A stretch of DNA of 64,000 nt from Methylophaga sp. 41_12_T18 (GTDB taxonomy: Bacteria > Pseudomonadota > Gammaproteobacteria > Nitrosococcales > Methylophagaceae), in assembly GCA_002163115.1 (NCBI GenBank), contig MAAI01000030.1, forward strand, positions 1 through 64,000. Direction: 5' to 3'. The position numbers were made by a program, and so were the translations under genes. Position 1 is the stretch's first letter; every line of letters starts with the position of its first letter. Shown here one piece after another: positions 1 to 9,653 of this stretch. The notes beneath the pieces were generated by a model that did not search any database, had not been told where the DNA came from, and was given only the letters and a program-made list of their open reading frames with translations.

Positions 1-544
1 CAATACCACCACCACTACCACCCATCGTAAACGATGGACGAATAATAGTTGGGTAACCGAGTTCTTTTTGAAGTTCTAATGCTTCATCGAGGGTATGCGC
101 AATAGCTGACTTCGGCATATCTAAGCCAATTTTAGTCATTGCTGCACGAAATAAGTCACGATCTTCAGCTTTATTAATCGCTTCACTATCGGCACCGATC
201 ATTTCCACACCGAACTCTTTTAAAACGCCTTCACGTTCTAAATCTAAAGCACAGTTCAATGCTGTTTGACCGCCCATAGTAGGTAAAATGGCATCAGGAC
301 GTTCTGCCTCAATAACCTTACTTACCGCCTGCCATGTCACTGGCTCTATATAGGTAGCATCAGCCATATTTGGATCAGTCATAATCGTTGCTGGATTAGA
401 GTTAACCAAAATGACGCGATAGCCTTCTTCGCGTAAGGCTTTACAAGCCTGTGCGCCAGAATAATCAAATTCACAAGCCTGACCGATTACAATCGGACCA
501 GCACCTAGAATTAAAATACTTTCAATATCAGTACGTTTTGCCAT
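1..544 (-). CDS. carB: Carbamoyl-phosphate synthase large subunit, N-terminal part (cut by window edge)
   Basis: Only the first 181 codons are in the window. The large subunit makes carbamoyl phosphate from ammonia (supplied by CarA), bicarbonate and two ATP, for pyrimidine and arginine synthesis in the cytoplasm. The visible protein starts [20 protein letters not shown], the classic CarB opening, and continues with [18 protein letters not shown] and then the start of the first ATP-grasp domain with the glycine-rich loop FTMGGSGGG at the edge. The ATG is at 542-544. It lies six bases after the carA stop, so the two subunits are co-transcribed as carA-carB. Confidence 0.97.
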   Translation of the reverse strand, partial: MAKRTDIESILILGAGPIVIGQACEFDYSGAQACKALREEGYRVILVNSNPATIMTDPNMADATYIEPVTWQAVSKVIEAERPDAILPTMGGQTALNCALDLEREGVLKEFGVEMIGADSEAINKAEDRDLFRAAMTKIGLDMPKSAIAHTLDEALELQKELGYPTIIRPSFTMGGSGGGI

Positions 545-550
545 CGTTGT

Positions 551-1684
551 TTATTTACCCGTCGATTGTTCAAGTAGATCGATGAAATGATCAAATAAAG
601 GAGCCGCATCTTGTGGGCCAGGACTTGCTTCTGGGTGCCCTTGAAAACTAAATGCTGGTTTGCTGGTGTGATGAAGACCCTGCAAGCTATCATCAAATAA
701 TGAGAAATGTGTTGCCCTCAAAGTTTCAGGCAATGACTCCTTATCTACAGCAAAACCATGATTCTGGCTCGTAATCATCACTAAGCCACCGGTCATTTCT
801 TGCACTGGATGGTTAGCACCATGATGGCCAAATTTCATTTTGACAGTCTTCGCACCACACGCTAAAGCGAGGATTTGATGACCTAAACAAATACCAAAAA
901 TAGGTAATTCTTTTTCTAAAAAGGTCTGCACCGCTTCAATAGCATAAGTACAAGGTTCAGGATCACCCGGACCATTTGATAAGAACACACCATCAGGATT
1001 CATCGCTAATACATCTTCCGCTGACGTTTCAGCCGGTACAACTGTCAAGCGACAGCCGCGTTCAACTAACATGCGTAAGATATTGTTTTTAGAACCAAAG
1101 TCATAAGCAACAACATGGAAACGTTCATCAGCCGCTTGTGATTCACCAGACAACTGCCAGCAACCACCGTTCTGCCATTGATATGTTTCTTTAGTAGAAA
1201 CAACTTTCGCAAGGTCCATGCCTTTTAAGCCATCAAAACCTTTCGCTGCTGCAATCGCTGCATCAACATTAATATTGTCGCCAGCAACAATACAACCTTT
1301 TAACGAGCCTTTTTCACGTAAACGACGCGTCAAGCTACGAGTATCAATACCAGCTAAGCCCACAACATTATGTCGTTCTAAATACGCATCAAGTGCTTCT
1401 TCGCTACGCCAGCTGCTCACTAGCGGAGATAAATCTCGAATGATCAAACCACTCGCAAAGATATTATTTGATTCTTCGTCTTCTGGATTAACACCTACGT
1501 TTCCGATATGCGGATAAGTGAGGGTAACGATTTGACTGCAGTATGAAGGATCAGTCAGGATTTCCTGATACCCCGTCATAGACGTATTAAAAACAACTTC
1601 ACCGACTGACTGCCCAATAGCACCAATCGATTCGCCGTGATAGACCGAACCATCTTCAAGAGCAAGTAATGCACTAGTTCGCAA
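551..1684 (-). CDS. carA: Carbamoyl-phosphate synthase small (glutaminase) subunit
   Basis: The glutamine amidotransferase subunit hydrolyses glutamine and channels ammonia to CarB. The 377 residues match the family's usual length. An N-terminal CarA domain carries the [17 protein letters not shown] signature. A class I amidotransferase domain follows, with nucleophile Cys in [10 protein letters not shown] and the His/Glu pair in GHPEASPGP. The start codon is TTG at 1682-1684, chosen because a strong Shine-Dalgarno sequence (GGAGG) lies seven to eleven bases upstream and the protein then begins [17 protein letters not shown] as in other CarA proteins. A hairpin with a U-tract sits only 20 bases before this start. 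Confidence 0.97.
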   Translation of the reverse strand: MRTSALLALEDGSVYHGESIGAIGQSVGEVVFNTSMTGYQEILTDPSYCSQIVTLTYPHIGNVGVNPEDEESNNIFASGLIIRDLSPLVSSWRSEEALDAYLERHNVVGLAGIDTRSLTRRLREKGSLKGCIVAGDNINVDAAIAAAKGFDGLKGMDLAKVVSTKETYQWQNGGCWQLSGESQAADERFHVVAYDFGSKNNILRMLVERGCRLTVVPAETSAEDVLAMNPDGVFLSNGPGDPEPCTYAIEAVQTFLEKELPIFGICLGHQILALACGAKTVKMKFGHHGANHPVQEMTGGLVMITSQNHGFAVDKESLPETLRATHFSLFDDSLQGLHHTSKPAFSFQGHPEASPGPQDAAPLFDHFIDLLEQSTGK

Positions 1685-1704
1685 GGGGAACCTCCACCAA
1701 ATAT

Positions 1705-1735
1705 AAAAAATGGAGCAAACTAAACGTTAGCTCCA
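1705..1735 (-). terminator. Intrinsic terminator-like hairpin in the carA leader (attenuator candidate)
   Basis: On the minus strand, TGGAGC pairs with GCTCCA, extended by GTT/AAC after one mismatch, with a five-base loop. A run of six T residues follows at once. The T-run ends 20 bases before the carA TTG. It could end transcription of the autotransporter gene, whose stop lies about 145 bases upstream, but any carA promoter above it must read through it. This favours attenuation of carAB. Confidence 0.65.
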
Positions 1736-1750
1736 GACAAAACCTTGTAA

Positions 1751-1780
1751 ATTTTATCTCAAAAGCAGGGCCTTCGTCCA
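1751..1780 (-). promoter_or_regulatory. Candidate carAB promoter
   Basis: Minus-strand TGGACG (1775-1780) and TAAAAT (1751-1756) are 18 bases apart. Each matches four to five of six positions of the sigma-70 consensus. Transcription would start near 1744, giving a leader of about 60 bases that contains the terminator-like hairpin. This is a motif match only. Confidence 0.3.
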
Positions 1781-1879
1781 CGTAAAAAATGGTGTGTGTT
1801 TGTGAATTATGCGCTTTAACTTTTCACAAAACTATGCTTAATGAATTTTTCATCTTCTATATTATTTTAAATATTCCCA

Positions 1880-3664
1880 CTAAAAACTATATGCCAAACT
1901 GATTTGACCATTCACATAGTCTTCATCGCTATTGCCACCAAACTCTATATCCACAGCTAGGGTTAGGTTGTTTTGGTCCGCAATCCGTAAGTTAACACCG
2001 GCAAAGCGGCCATCAACATTTTCATCACCGGCATTGCTATAACTAAAGCTATTTCCCGCAAGACTAACGTCAGTATCATCATCATTACTATGACGAGAGC
2101 TTAAGCCCACTCTAAACTCTAATTCGCTGTAACTAGTAAATTGATAGGCTGCTGCTAATTGAGCACGGGCAGTGAGGACGCGTAAGGTACGGTCATCTAC
2201 CTTAAAGTTAGAGTTCGTGGTGCCTTTCTCCCGATAACCATCAACCCAAGCCATATTGTAATTAATACTGGCTGAGGGCCTAAATTCTAAATTATCAGCT
2301 AAGGTATAGGCTGAGCTTAATGTCACCGATGGACTTAAAAATACACTATCAAAATCAGCTTCGGCGGTTTCAAATCCGGTGACACTATCAAACACTAAGC
2401 GACGATTGTCATTATCAGCATACCCCGCTAATACCGAGGTACTTACATTAAAACCATCAAAGGTAAAAATACCATAGCCGCCGAGATAATAACTATCTGA
2501 CTCAGTTTTAAATGAGGCAATATCGCTACTTTCAGCTGAGGAATGTGCCACCCCGCCGATAACACCTAAACGAGTTTGGTTTCTATCCCACTCATAGCCC
2601 AAGGTGAAACCAATATGACTTGAGTCATAGGCTAAAGTGCTGCCTTGGCTATCAGAATCAGCATTGCCACCAAATACTTGTGCCCAAGCAACTGGCTTTT
2701 TCTCTTGAAATAACATGCCCGGTGATAACGTCAGGGATGCCACTTGCACAGGTTTAAAGCTTGATTTGATAAAGGTTCGCTGGTTGACAATATTATGCAC
2801 CGACGACGTAACGTCAGCCAAAACCACTGAGCTGGCAGCTTCAGCAGTAGGATCTGCGGTCACCACGGTGTTTCCATCAACAAAACCGGCAACGCCAATC
2901 AAATTGATGTTTTCAACATTTTGGATATCTAAAACCGCCGAGGCACTGCCACTATAAATATTAACGGTATCGTTATCACCGCCATTATCACCTAAATCAA
3001 TGCCACCAATAATTTGTGAGCCGGCCAATAGGTTTAAGGTCACATTATTATTATCACCACGTACCGCTAGCCCTCCGACATCGGTCGCTCTAATCGTGCC
3101 GCTATTATTGATAGTGGCATCAGCGCCAGCTGAATAAATAGCATTATTAGCTGCTGTAATCGTACCGCTATTGCTGATAGTGGCATTAGCACCATATGAA
3201 TAAACACCCAAATCATTACCTACATCAATCGTGCCGCTATTGTTGATAGTGGCATTAGCACCAGCTGAATTAATACCTACATAACCATCTACTGTAATCG
3301 CACCGCTATTGCTAATAGTGGCATTAGCATCAGCGGCATAAATACCGACATCACCACCGACTGTAATCGTACCGCTACTATTGATAGTGACATCATCACC
3401 AACCGAATTAATACCATTATCACCTCCGACTGTAATCGTGCCGCTATTTTTTATCACTATATTATCCCCATTGGCATCAATAGCACGGGTGGCACCGTCT
3501 ATCGCTCCGCCGACCTCAACAATGCCGCTCTCATTGGCATTAAGGCTTTGCGGCATTACTGTTTGACCGTTAACAATGGTGAAATCAGCAGCTTGGGCTG
3601 TGAACGAAAGAAGTGCGGTACTGACAAGAAGACTTATTTTTAGTTTAGAGCATGATAGAGGCAC
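1880..3664 (-). CDS. Autotransporter with short repeat passenger and C-terminal beta-barrel
   Basis: A 594-residue type V secreted protein. A signal peptide (residues 1-25, ending in FTAQA) is followed by a passenger of only about 280 residues. The passenger is dominated by about six copies of a 22-23-residue unit of the form NSGTITVGG-x-x-GIYSAGANATI, which should fold as a beta-solenoid. The last 270 residues form an autotransporter barrel (from about PVAWAQVFGG) and end in SLAYSF, the terminal aromatic residue expected for outer-membrane insertion by BAM. The start is GTG at 3662-3664, preceded by AAAGGA. No catalytic domain is visible, so adhesion or a surface-layer role is inferred. It is monocistronic, between carA and a nitrilase gene. 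Confidence 0.85.
   Translation of the reverse strand: MPLSCSKLKISLLVSTALLSFTAQAADFTIVNGQTVMPQSLNANESGIVEVGGAIDGATRAIDANGDNIVIKNSGTITVGGDNGINSVGDDVTINSSGTITVGGDVGIYAADANATISNSGAITVDGYVGINSAGANATINNSGTIDVGNDLGVYSYGANATISNSGTITAANNAIYSAGADATINNSGTIRATDVGGLAVRGDNNNVTLNLLAGSQIIGGIDLGDNGGDNDTVNIYSGSASAVLDIQNVENINLIGVAGFVDGNTVVTADPTAEAASSVVLADVTSSVHNIVNQRTFIKSSFKPVQVASLTLSPGMLFQEKKPVAWAQVFGGNADSDSQGSTLAYDSSHIGFTLGYEWDRNQTRLGVIGGVAHSSAESSDIASFKTESDSYYLGGYGIFTFDGFNVSTSVLAGYADNDNRRLVFDSVTGFETAEADFDSVFLSPSVTLSSAYTLADNLEFRPSASINYNMAWVDGYREKGTTNSNFKVDDRTLRVLTARAQLAAAYQFTSYSELEFRVGLSSRHSNDDDTDVSLAGNSFSYSNAGDENVDGRFAGVNLRIADQNNLTLAVDIEFGGNSDEDYVNGQISLAYSF
3091..3450 (-). repeat. Tandem repeats in the autotransporter passenger
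   Basis: The motif ATCG-T/C-ACCGCTATT recurs near 3095, 3160, 3229, 3298, 3367 and 3436. The period is mostly 69 bp (23 codons), with one shorter unit. Copies keep the frame and encode NSGTI...ANATI units. Such in-frame repeats can change copy number by slippage or recombination and so alter passenger length. Confidence 0.85.
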
Positions 3665-3953
3665 AGCTATTAATCCTTTAAAGGAACAGTTAATTTCGGT
3701 CGAATGCTAAGAGCTAATTTAATATCAAAAACAAGCTATATTTTTGACGTTAAAGCGTTTGCTCCACATGCTGATTTTCGTTATCAAATTATTAGCACGG
3801 CATAAATCGCCACTACTTATATCGTATTTGATGTACCTTAGCTATTAACTTTGCTTAGCTTTTTCCCTGTGATAGGTTCTGGTTTATTCAACATATTTAA
3901 AACCTGTAAATAGCCCCAAAATTAAAAACAATTCGAATCAAAAACTTAAGACA
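3665..3953. other. Intergenic stretch without a recognised gene
   Basis: This AT-rich gap lies upstream of the autotransporter. Its right edge at 3664 holds the autotransporter's Shine-Dalgarno sequence, and a promoter for that gene must lie here, but no clear -35/-10 pair stands out. I see no credible ORF or RNA gene. Confidence 0.5.
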
Positions 3954-3954
3954 C

Positions 3955-3990
3955 AAAAAAGGCACTCCCAATTAAAATTAAGAGTGCCTT
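3955..3990 (-). terminator. Rho-independent terminator of the nitrilase gene
   Basis: GGCACTC (3961-3967) pairs with GAGTGCC (3982-3988). On the minus strand the stem is followed by a run of six T residues. It lies about 90 bases beyond the stop of the nitrilase-family gene. Confidence 0.8.
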
Positions 3991-4078
3991 AATATTTCTT
4001 ACTCATGTGAGCTTAGGTTTAGCTTATTAGTACAAACTGATTTAAAGCCTTCTTCACAAACGCTATCAGCGCCATAGT

Positions 4079-4894
4079 TTAGGAATATAACTCTGGCCGA
4101 CGATGGGAAAGTATCGGCATGTTTTCTCTGACTTCTTTTAGATAGGCTAAATCAATCATCGTTGATACCACTTCTGGTCGTTCAGAGGCACAACAGACGA
4201 TACTCCCCCATGGATCAATCACCACACTGCTGCCGTAAGAAACTCGGCCTTCATGATGCTCACCCCATTGATTAGGTGCCACGATATACACTTGATTTTC
4301 AATCGCTCGGGCGATCAACAGCGGCAACCAATGATGCTTGCCGGTATAAAGAAAAAAAGCCGCCGGTACAAAAATAATTTCAGCTCCTCTCGCTGTTAAA
4401 TCTCGATATAACTCAGGAAAGCGAAGGTCATAACAAATAGTTAAACCAATTTTGCCAATTTCATGGTCAACCACCACCGGAATGTTACCCGGTTTAATGC
4501 CATCCGATTCGTTATAACCCAAAGCCGGTGCGTCACACATATGAATCTTCCGATAGACACCATTTAACTCGCCTTGGCGGTTCACTAATATTGAGGTGTT
4601 GTATAAGCGATTGGGATCATCGGGTGTTTTTTCGTAAATGCTACCTAATAAGATAGATAGATCATATTTTTTGGCATAGTCACGAAATGTTTGCACCAGC
4701 TCACCATCCAATGATTGTGCAACCCGATGCTTTTCTTCATTATCACGGCCGACATAAAGAAAGGTTTCAGGAAAAGCCAGCAGATCCACGCCTTTATCTG
4801 CCGCTAGCTGAATTTTTTTATGGGCACAGGCCAAGTTCTCCTCAACATCACTTGAAGATCGCATCTGTACTACACCGATATGACTTTGTATCAT
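4079..4894 (-). CDS. Carbon-nitrogen hydrolase (Nit1/deaminated-glutathione amidase-like)
   Basis: A 271-residue nitrilase-superfamily amidase. The Glu-Lys-Cys triad is visible: Glu in LLAFPETFLY, Lys in GVYRKIHMCD and Cys in IGLTICYDLRFPELYR. The CYDLRFPELYR signature and overall length fit the Nit1/YbeM group, whose studied members hydrolyse deaminated glutathione as a metabolite repair step; the substrate here is inferred. There is no signal peptide, so it should be cytoplasmic. It is divergent from hemB and has its own terminator. Confidence 0.85.
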   Translation of the reverse strand: MIQSHIGVVQMRSSSDVEENLACAHKKIQLAADKGVDLLAFPETFLYVGRDNEEKHRVAQSLDGELVQTFRDYAKKYDLSILLGSIYEKTPDDPNRLYNTSILVNRQGELNGVYRKIHMCDAPALGYNESDGIKPGNIPVVVDHEIGKIGLTICYDLRFPELYRDLTARGAEIIFVPAAFFLYTGKHHWLPLLIARAIENQVYIVAPNQWGEHHEGRVSYGSSVVIDPWGSIVCCASERPEVVSTMIDLAYLKEVRENMPILSHRRPELYS

Positions 4895-5041
4895 TTGTTG
4901 GCTCTATTCATAGTTAGCTACAACTCAAATATAGCAAACTCTAGCCATAATAGTGAAACAGCCAGCTGACTATCTTTATATATAAAGCAGACAAGACAAC
5001 GTTCTATCGGTAATATTCTCGCTAACTAACGTTTTATATAA

Positions 5042-6061
<1,020 letters not shown>

Positions 6062-6079
6062 TAAAATATAAGAATCAAC

Positions 6080-6895
6080 ATGACCGATCATTACGCCGTT
6101 ATTGGCAACCCAATCAAACACAGCAAATCACCGTTAATCCACACCGAGTTTGCCAAACAAACAGATCAAGACTTGGACTACATCACCAGAGAAGTCCCTC
6201 TTGATGGCTTAGTTGAAGGTTTAAAACAACTGCAACAGCAAGGCTTCAAAGGCATCAACGTCACCGTGCCGTTCAAAGAACAAGTCTGGCAAGCCGTCGA
6301 TAGCAAAAGTGAACATGCCACCCGTGCCGGTGCAGTAAACACCGTAGTCTTCAATGATGACGGCACTTTATATGGTGACAATACTGATGGCATCGGCCTG
6401 TGTCGTGATCTGGTTGATAACCACGCTATTGAACTGAAAGGCAAACGACTGTTACTGCTCGGTGCCGGTGGTGCTGCCCGTGGTGTCATTGAACCATTAT
6501 TAAGCTACCAACCGGCTGAACTCTTCATCGCCAATCGCACCGCCAGCAAAGCCCAAGATCTAGCTGAATTATTTAACGACTTCGGCAACATATCCGGTGG
6601 TGGCTATGATGACATATCAGGTTCATTTGATGTCATCATCAATGCCACAGCTGCCAGTCTACAAGGCGAAGTTCCGCCTTTAGCCGACAATATTTTGAAA
6701 GATAATGCCAGCTGTTATGACATGATGTACAGCAACGAAGACACTGCCTTTATTGCGTGGGCTAAGCAACATGGCGCAGCAAAAACGATTGATGGTTTGG
6801 GGATGTTAGCAGAACAAGCGGCTGAAGCTTTTCGGATATGGCGAGGGGTGAAGCCTGAAACTCGAACGGTTATAGAGCAAATTCGTAACAAATAA
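6080..6895 (+). CDS. aroE: Shikimate dehydrogenase (NADP+)
   Basis: Reduces 3-dehydroshikimate to shikimate with NADPH in aromatic amino-acid synthesis. The 271 residues fit the family. Visible motifs are the substrate-binding NPIKHSKSP near the N-terminus, NVTVPFKE with the catalytic Lys, DNTDGIG, the nucleotide-binding GAGGAARGV and the NADP-preferring NRT. It lies 18 bases downstream of hemB on the same strand. No terminator is visible between them. Confidence 0.96.
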   Translation: MTDHYAVIGNPIKHSKSPLIHTEFAKQTDQDLDYITREVPLDGLVEGLKQLQQQGFKGINVTVPFKEQVWQAVDSKSEHATRAGAVNTVVFNDDGTLYGDNTDGIGLCRDLVDNHAIELKGKRLLLLGAGGAARGVIEPLLSYQPAELFIANRTASKAQDLAELFNDFGNISGGGYDDISGSFDVIINATAASLQGEVPPLADNILKDNASCYDMMYSNEDTAFIAWAKQHGAAKTIDGLGMLAEQAAEAFRIWRGVKPETRTVIEQIRNK

Positions 6896-6956
6896 ACACC
6901 TAAAAAATTTATGAACAAATATTCATTACTATATTAATAAGGATTTTAAAATAAGA

Positions 6957-7676
6957 ATGGACTCGACAGAACGACATGTATTTAATCATTTACAGACTCG
7001 TAACTTCAGTTCAATTGAATATGAACCCGATGGCAACATACCTCCAGACTTCCTTGTTGATGGTAAAGTAGCTATCGAGGTTCGCAGGCTAAATCAACAT
7101 CACTTTTCTCAAAATAATATAAAAGGCTTAGAAGAAGTTGCCATCCCACTTTGGCAAAGAGTAACAAACTTCATTGAACACTTCAGCCCTCCAATAGATG
7201 AGGAGAGTTGGTTTGTGAACTTCACATTTTCTAGGCCAGTCCCAAAATGGAAAAAACTAGAACCCTTGCTTCAATCAGCTTTAGAACAATTTTGTAACTC
7301 ACCGATCAAAACTCCTACAGTATTAATACAAACACTAGGCATTCACCTGGAAGTCTTTCATAAGGCATCAAAAAAACATTCAACGATGTTTCTCATGGGT
7401 GCTTATATAGATAAGCAGTCCGGTGGGCTTGTATTATCTGAAATGGAAAAAAATATCATCCATTGCTCCGATGAAAAATCACTCAAAATAGCAAATTTTA
7501 AAAGTAACTATTATGAGTGGTGGCTAATATTAGTTGATCATATTGGCTACGGATTAGATGAATTAAATATATCTCAGTTCAATGAATATGTAACCATCAA
7601 ACATTCGTGGGACAAGATCATTATTATCGACCCACTAAATGAAAATATTTGGTTTGAAATAGAAAATAAAAAGTAA
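6957..7676 (+). CDS. Hypothetical protein, possible PD-(D/E)xK-type nuclease fold
   Basis: A 239-residue protein I do not recognise. Near the N-terminus, PPDFLVDGKVAIEVRRLN has the look of a restriction-endonuclease-like core (acidic residue, turn, then E-x-R in place of D/E-x-K), similar to uncharacterised nuclease-like families. The rest is rich in Trp and charged residues, with no signal peptide or membrane segment. It is visibly more AT-rich than hemB-aroE just upstream and is followed by a dispersed-type repeat, which suggests acquisition by transfer. The nuclease idea rests on one short motif. Confidence 0.5.
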   Translation: MDSTERHVFNHLQTRNFSSIEYEPDGNIPPDFLVDGKVAIEVRRLNQHHFSQNNIKGLEEVAIPLWQRVTNFIEHFSPPIDEESWFVNFTFSRPVPKWKKLEPLLQSALEQFCNSPIKTPTVLIQTLGIHLEVFHKASKKHSTMFLMGAYIDKQSGGLVLSEMEKNIIHCSDEKSLKIANFKSNYYEWWLILVDHIGYGLDELNISQFNEYVTIKHSWDKIIIIDPLNENIWFEIENKK

Positions 7677-7703
7677 CTTAAAGTTCTATATCTTCATAAA
7701 TCA

Positions 7704-7985
7704 CCCCATAAAGTCCTTAATGAGCAGCCGAGCATCGAAAAACCGTTTGGAGCAAGCTCAACGAGTGTCTGAGCGTAGCGACAAATTTGTCAGGAACAAA
7801 TTTGGATGCAGGAAGCGCCCGTAGGGTAAGTGACATGGATGTCACGAATCAGTTTTCTCGTTGAGCCCAAACTGATTGAGAAGCACAGGGAACCCGTAGG
7901 GAAAGTATGGGCTGACCTTTTCTTTGGTTCCGTTTCTTTTGGCCACGCAAAAGAAATGAACGCCCAGCGGCAGCGTACCAACAAT
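7704..7985. repeat. Dispersed-type intergenic repeat
   Basis: This stretch is richer in GC than its surroundings and carries no credible gene. Read on the minus strand it contains the block TTTCTTTTGCGTGGCCAAAA followed by GAAACGGAACCAAAGAAAAG, later CCTACGGG twice, and GCTACGCTCAGACACTCG. From memory, this resembles a family of intergenic elements scattered through many gammaproteobacterial genomes and often miscalled as small proteins. A palindrome GTGACATGGATGTCAC lies near 7830. Short ORFs here are shadows. Confidence 0.6.
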
Positions 7986-7991
7986 AAGAGT

Positions 7992-8546
7992 TTAACTTCT
8001 AACTTTTCTACGAATACCTAACAAACCAACTAAAGCCGGGGTAAATAACCAAACTGCTGCCGGAATAGGAACAGCCGAAACTTGGCTCCACTGCACATAA
8101 GTATCATGAATATAGCTCGTCGTTTGAGTAACATACCCCGCCAATACAGATGGGTATGGGGTTCCCAATTCAACACTATAAAATTCAACTCGGTTGGAGA
8201 TTAAACTAATCTCATAAGGCGTTGCTAAGGTACATGCATTGTCATAACTACAACCTCTAGTTAATTGTGCATTGGCATCCCAAACTACAAACTCTGCATC
8301 CGTACTTAAAATTAATGCCTTCAGTGCTTCAGATGCAGATTCAGCAAAAGCAATATCATACAAAGATAGCGAATTAGCTAACCAACTCCCCCCATCAAAG
8401 CTGGCATTCCAAAAAGAGCCATCGATTTCGACATTGTCTATACCAACAACTTCACCAGCCACTGTATTCAGTGTTGCTGCAGACGCTGGCAGCATCATCA
8501 CTGAAGCTACAACAATTAAACCCATCCGTAGTATCTTGTTCAACAT
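7992..8546 (-). CDS. VPLPA/PEP-CTERM sorting-domain secreted protein
   Basis: A 184-residue exported protein. The signal peptide is residues 1-23 (ending in LPASA). The C-terminus has a VPIPAAVWLFTPALVGLLG segment followed by the basic tail IRRKVRS. That is the three-part PEP-CTERM arrangement in its VPLPA form, recognised by an exosortase that removes the tail during export. The body has two Cys residues and no known domain. The exosortase is not in this window. A second protein with nearly the same tail is at 30511-31320. Function unknown. Confidence 0.85.
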   Translation of the reverse strand: MLNKILRMGLIVVASVMMLPASAATLNTVAGEVVGIDNVEIDGSFWNASFDGGSWLANSLSLYDIAFAESASEALKALILSTDAEFVVWDANAQLTRGCSYDNACTLATPYEISLISNRVEFYSVELGTPYPSVLAGYVTQTTSYIHDTYVQWSQVSAVPIPAAVWLFTPALVGLLGIRRKVRS

Positions 8547-8749
8547 ATCCCTATTCCTAATTATCCTAAAACCACTATCGCTAACTCAATTGAAAAACAG
8601 CGAATAAGGGAAGGATACAGAGCAAATAACTCTATTACGCTATGAATTAATCCTGAAACAAAAAAGCAGTGCTGCAATAAAAAACATATAGAACAAGAAG
8701 CTAGCACCAGCCCTCTATTTACCTCAGTAATACTAGGCTCATTCTCTTG

Positions 8750-8778
8750 TTAACATGCAAATAATTATCATTTACAAT
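8750..8778 (+). promoter_or_regulatory. Sigma-70 promoter with Fur box in the spacer (EAL gene)
   Basis: TTAACA (8750-8755) and TACAAT (8773-8778) are separated by exactly 17 bases and each matches five of six consensus positions. The spacer holds TGCAAATAATTATCA (8756-8770). This matches 12 of the 14 defined positions of the 7-1-7 Fur consensus TGATAATnATTATCA. Fur bound here would block RNA polymerase, so expression should rise under iron limitation. Confidence 0.65.
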
Positions 8779-8800
8779 ACTACCCTTATCAATTTAAGCG

Positions 8801-9646
8801 ATGCCCACACCATGCCTTGCAGTTATTTTGACAAAGGTCGTCAAAGACCTAACTCAGCACCACATGTTCAAAGCCCAAATCAATTATCCACTTCAACTTT
8901 ACTGGATACTTATGTCGCCTAAACAATTATTACCTGCGACATTTCTAATTGATTTAATTGAAAACCAGCGCTTCGGTGTTGAGTATCAACCTATCATCGA
9001 TGTTAATAGCCAAGAAGTTTATGCCTATGAATGTTTGTCACGATTTTTTGATGCAGACAATAAGTCGATCAGACCTGACTTAGTTTTTTCATCGTTACAT
9101 GACAGTCCATTAAGCCTTTTTCAAGTCGAGTTTCAGCAAAAGAAACTCCAACTGGGCCATGCACCTAATAATCAACATATCTTTGTAAACTTAGATCAAG
9201 ACTCTTACTTCTCTTGCAATGTTGAAGCTGAAAACAATCCATTTTTACAATTATTTAATGGTTTTAAACAAGATAATCTAACGGTTGAACTCATTGAAAA
9301 CTCAGAAATTAATGATGCCATTATGAGTTTGGCGATGATTGATTCATTAGCTAAAAACAATATCAATACGGCGATTGATGATGTTTGTAATCCCAACTCG
9401 ATGATTTCGACTTCAGTATTACAACTGGTTAACTATATAAAGCTTGATAAAGAAGTTGTTCAAAATAAACATGATCAAAGCTTTCAGCAGCTGGTGAAGT
9501 TTATTATTGATTATGCCCACGCCACCAATAAAAAAATAGTGTTAGAAGGTGTAGAAACCGATGAAGACTTAGCATTTGCTAAACAATTAAACTGCGACTT
9601 TGTGCAAGGCTTTTTGTATCGACCACAATTCATTAATGTGACGTAA
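8801..9646 (+). CDS. EAL-domain protein with altered loop 6 (c-di-GMP phosphodiesterase or receptor)
   Basis: A stand-alone EAL domain of 281 residues if it starts at 8801; ATG 8912 (MSPKQLL, preceded by GGATACTT) is an equally possible start. Many metal and catalytic positions are kept: Glu77 in YECLSRF, Asn130 in VNLD, Glu163 in VELIE, Asp193/Asp194, Lys214 in IKLD, Glu249 in LEGVET and Gln269 in QGFLYRP. Loop 6, normally DFGTG/DFGSG, reads DVCNP (194-198), which usually impairs turnover. It may therefore bind c-di-GMP without efficient hydrolysis. The promoter carries a Fur-box match. Confidence 0.8.
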   Translation: MPTPCLAVILTKVVKDLTQHHMFKAQINYPLQLYWILMSPKQLLPATFLIDLIENQRFGVEYQPIIDVNSQEVYAYECLSRFFDADNKSIRPDLVFSSLHDSPLSLFQVEFQQKKLQLGHAPNNQHIFVNLDQDSYFSCNVEAENNPFLQLFNGFKQDNLTVELIENSEINDAIMSLAMIDSLAKNNINTAIDDVCNPNSMISTSVLQLVNYIKLDKEVVQNKHDQSFQQLVKFIIDYAHATNKKIVLEGVETDEDLAFAKQLNCDFVQGFLYRPQFINVT

Positions 9647-9653
9647 GTAAAGC

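Noticed and set aside
1218-1517. Plus-strand ORF within carA
   Set aside because: Antisense shadow of a well-conserved gene with no ribosome site.
1824-1853. Leader peptide for carA (ATG at 1851-1853, nine codons)
   Set aside because: No ribosome site, no arginine or pyrimidine-related codon bias, and it ends well above the hairpin; not supported.
7790-8021. Two short ORFs on opposite strands upstream of the VPLPA-CTERM gene
   Set aside because: They fall in the dispersed-type repeat, lack ribosome sites, and are the kind of spurious protein such repeats generate.
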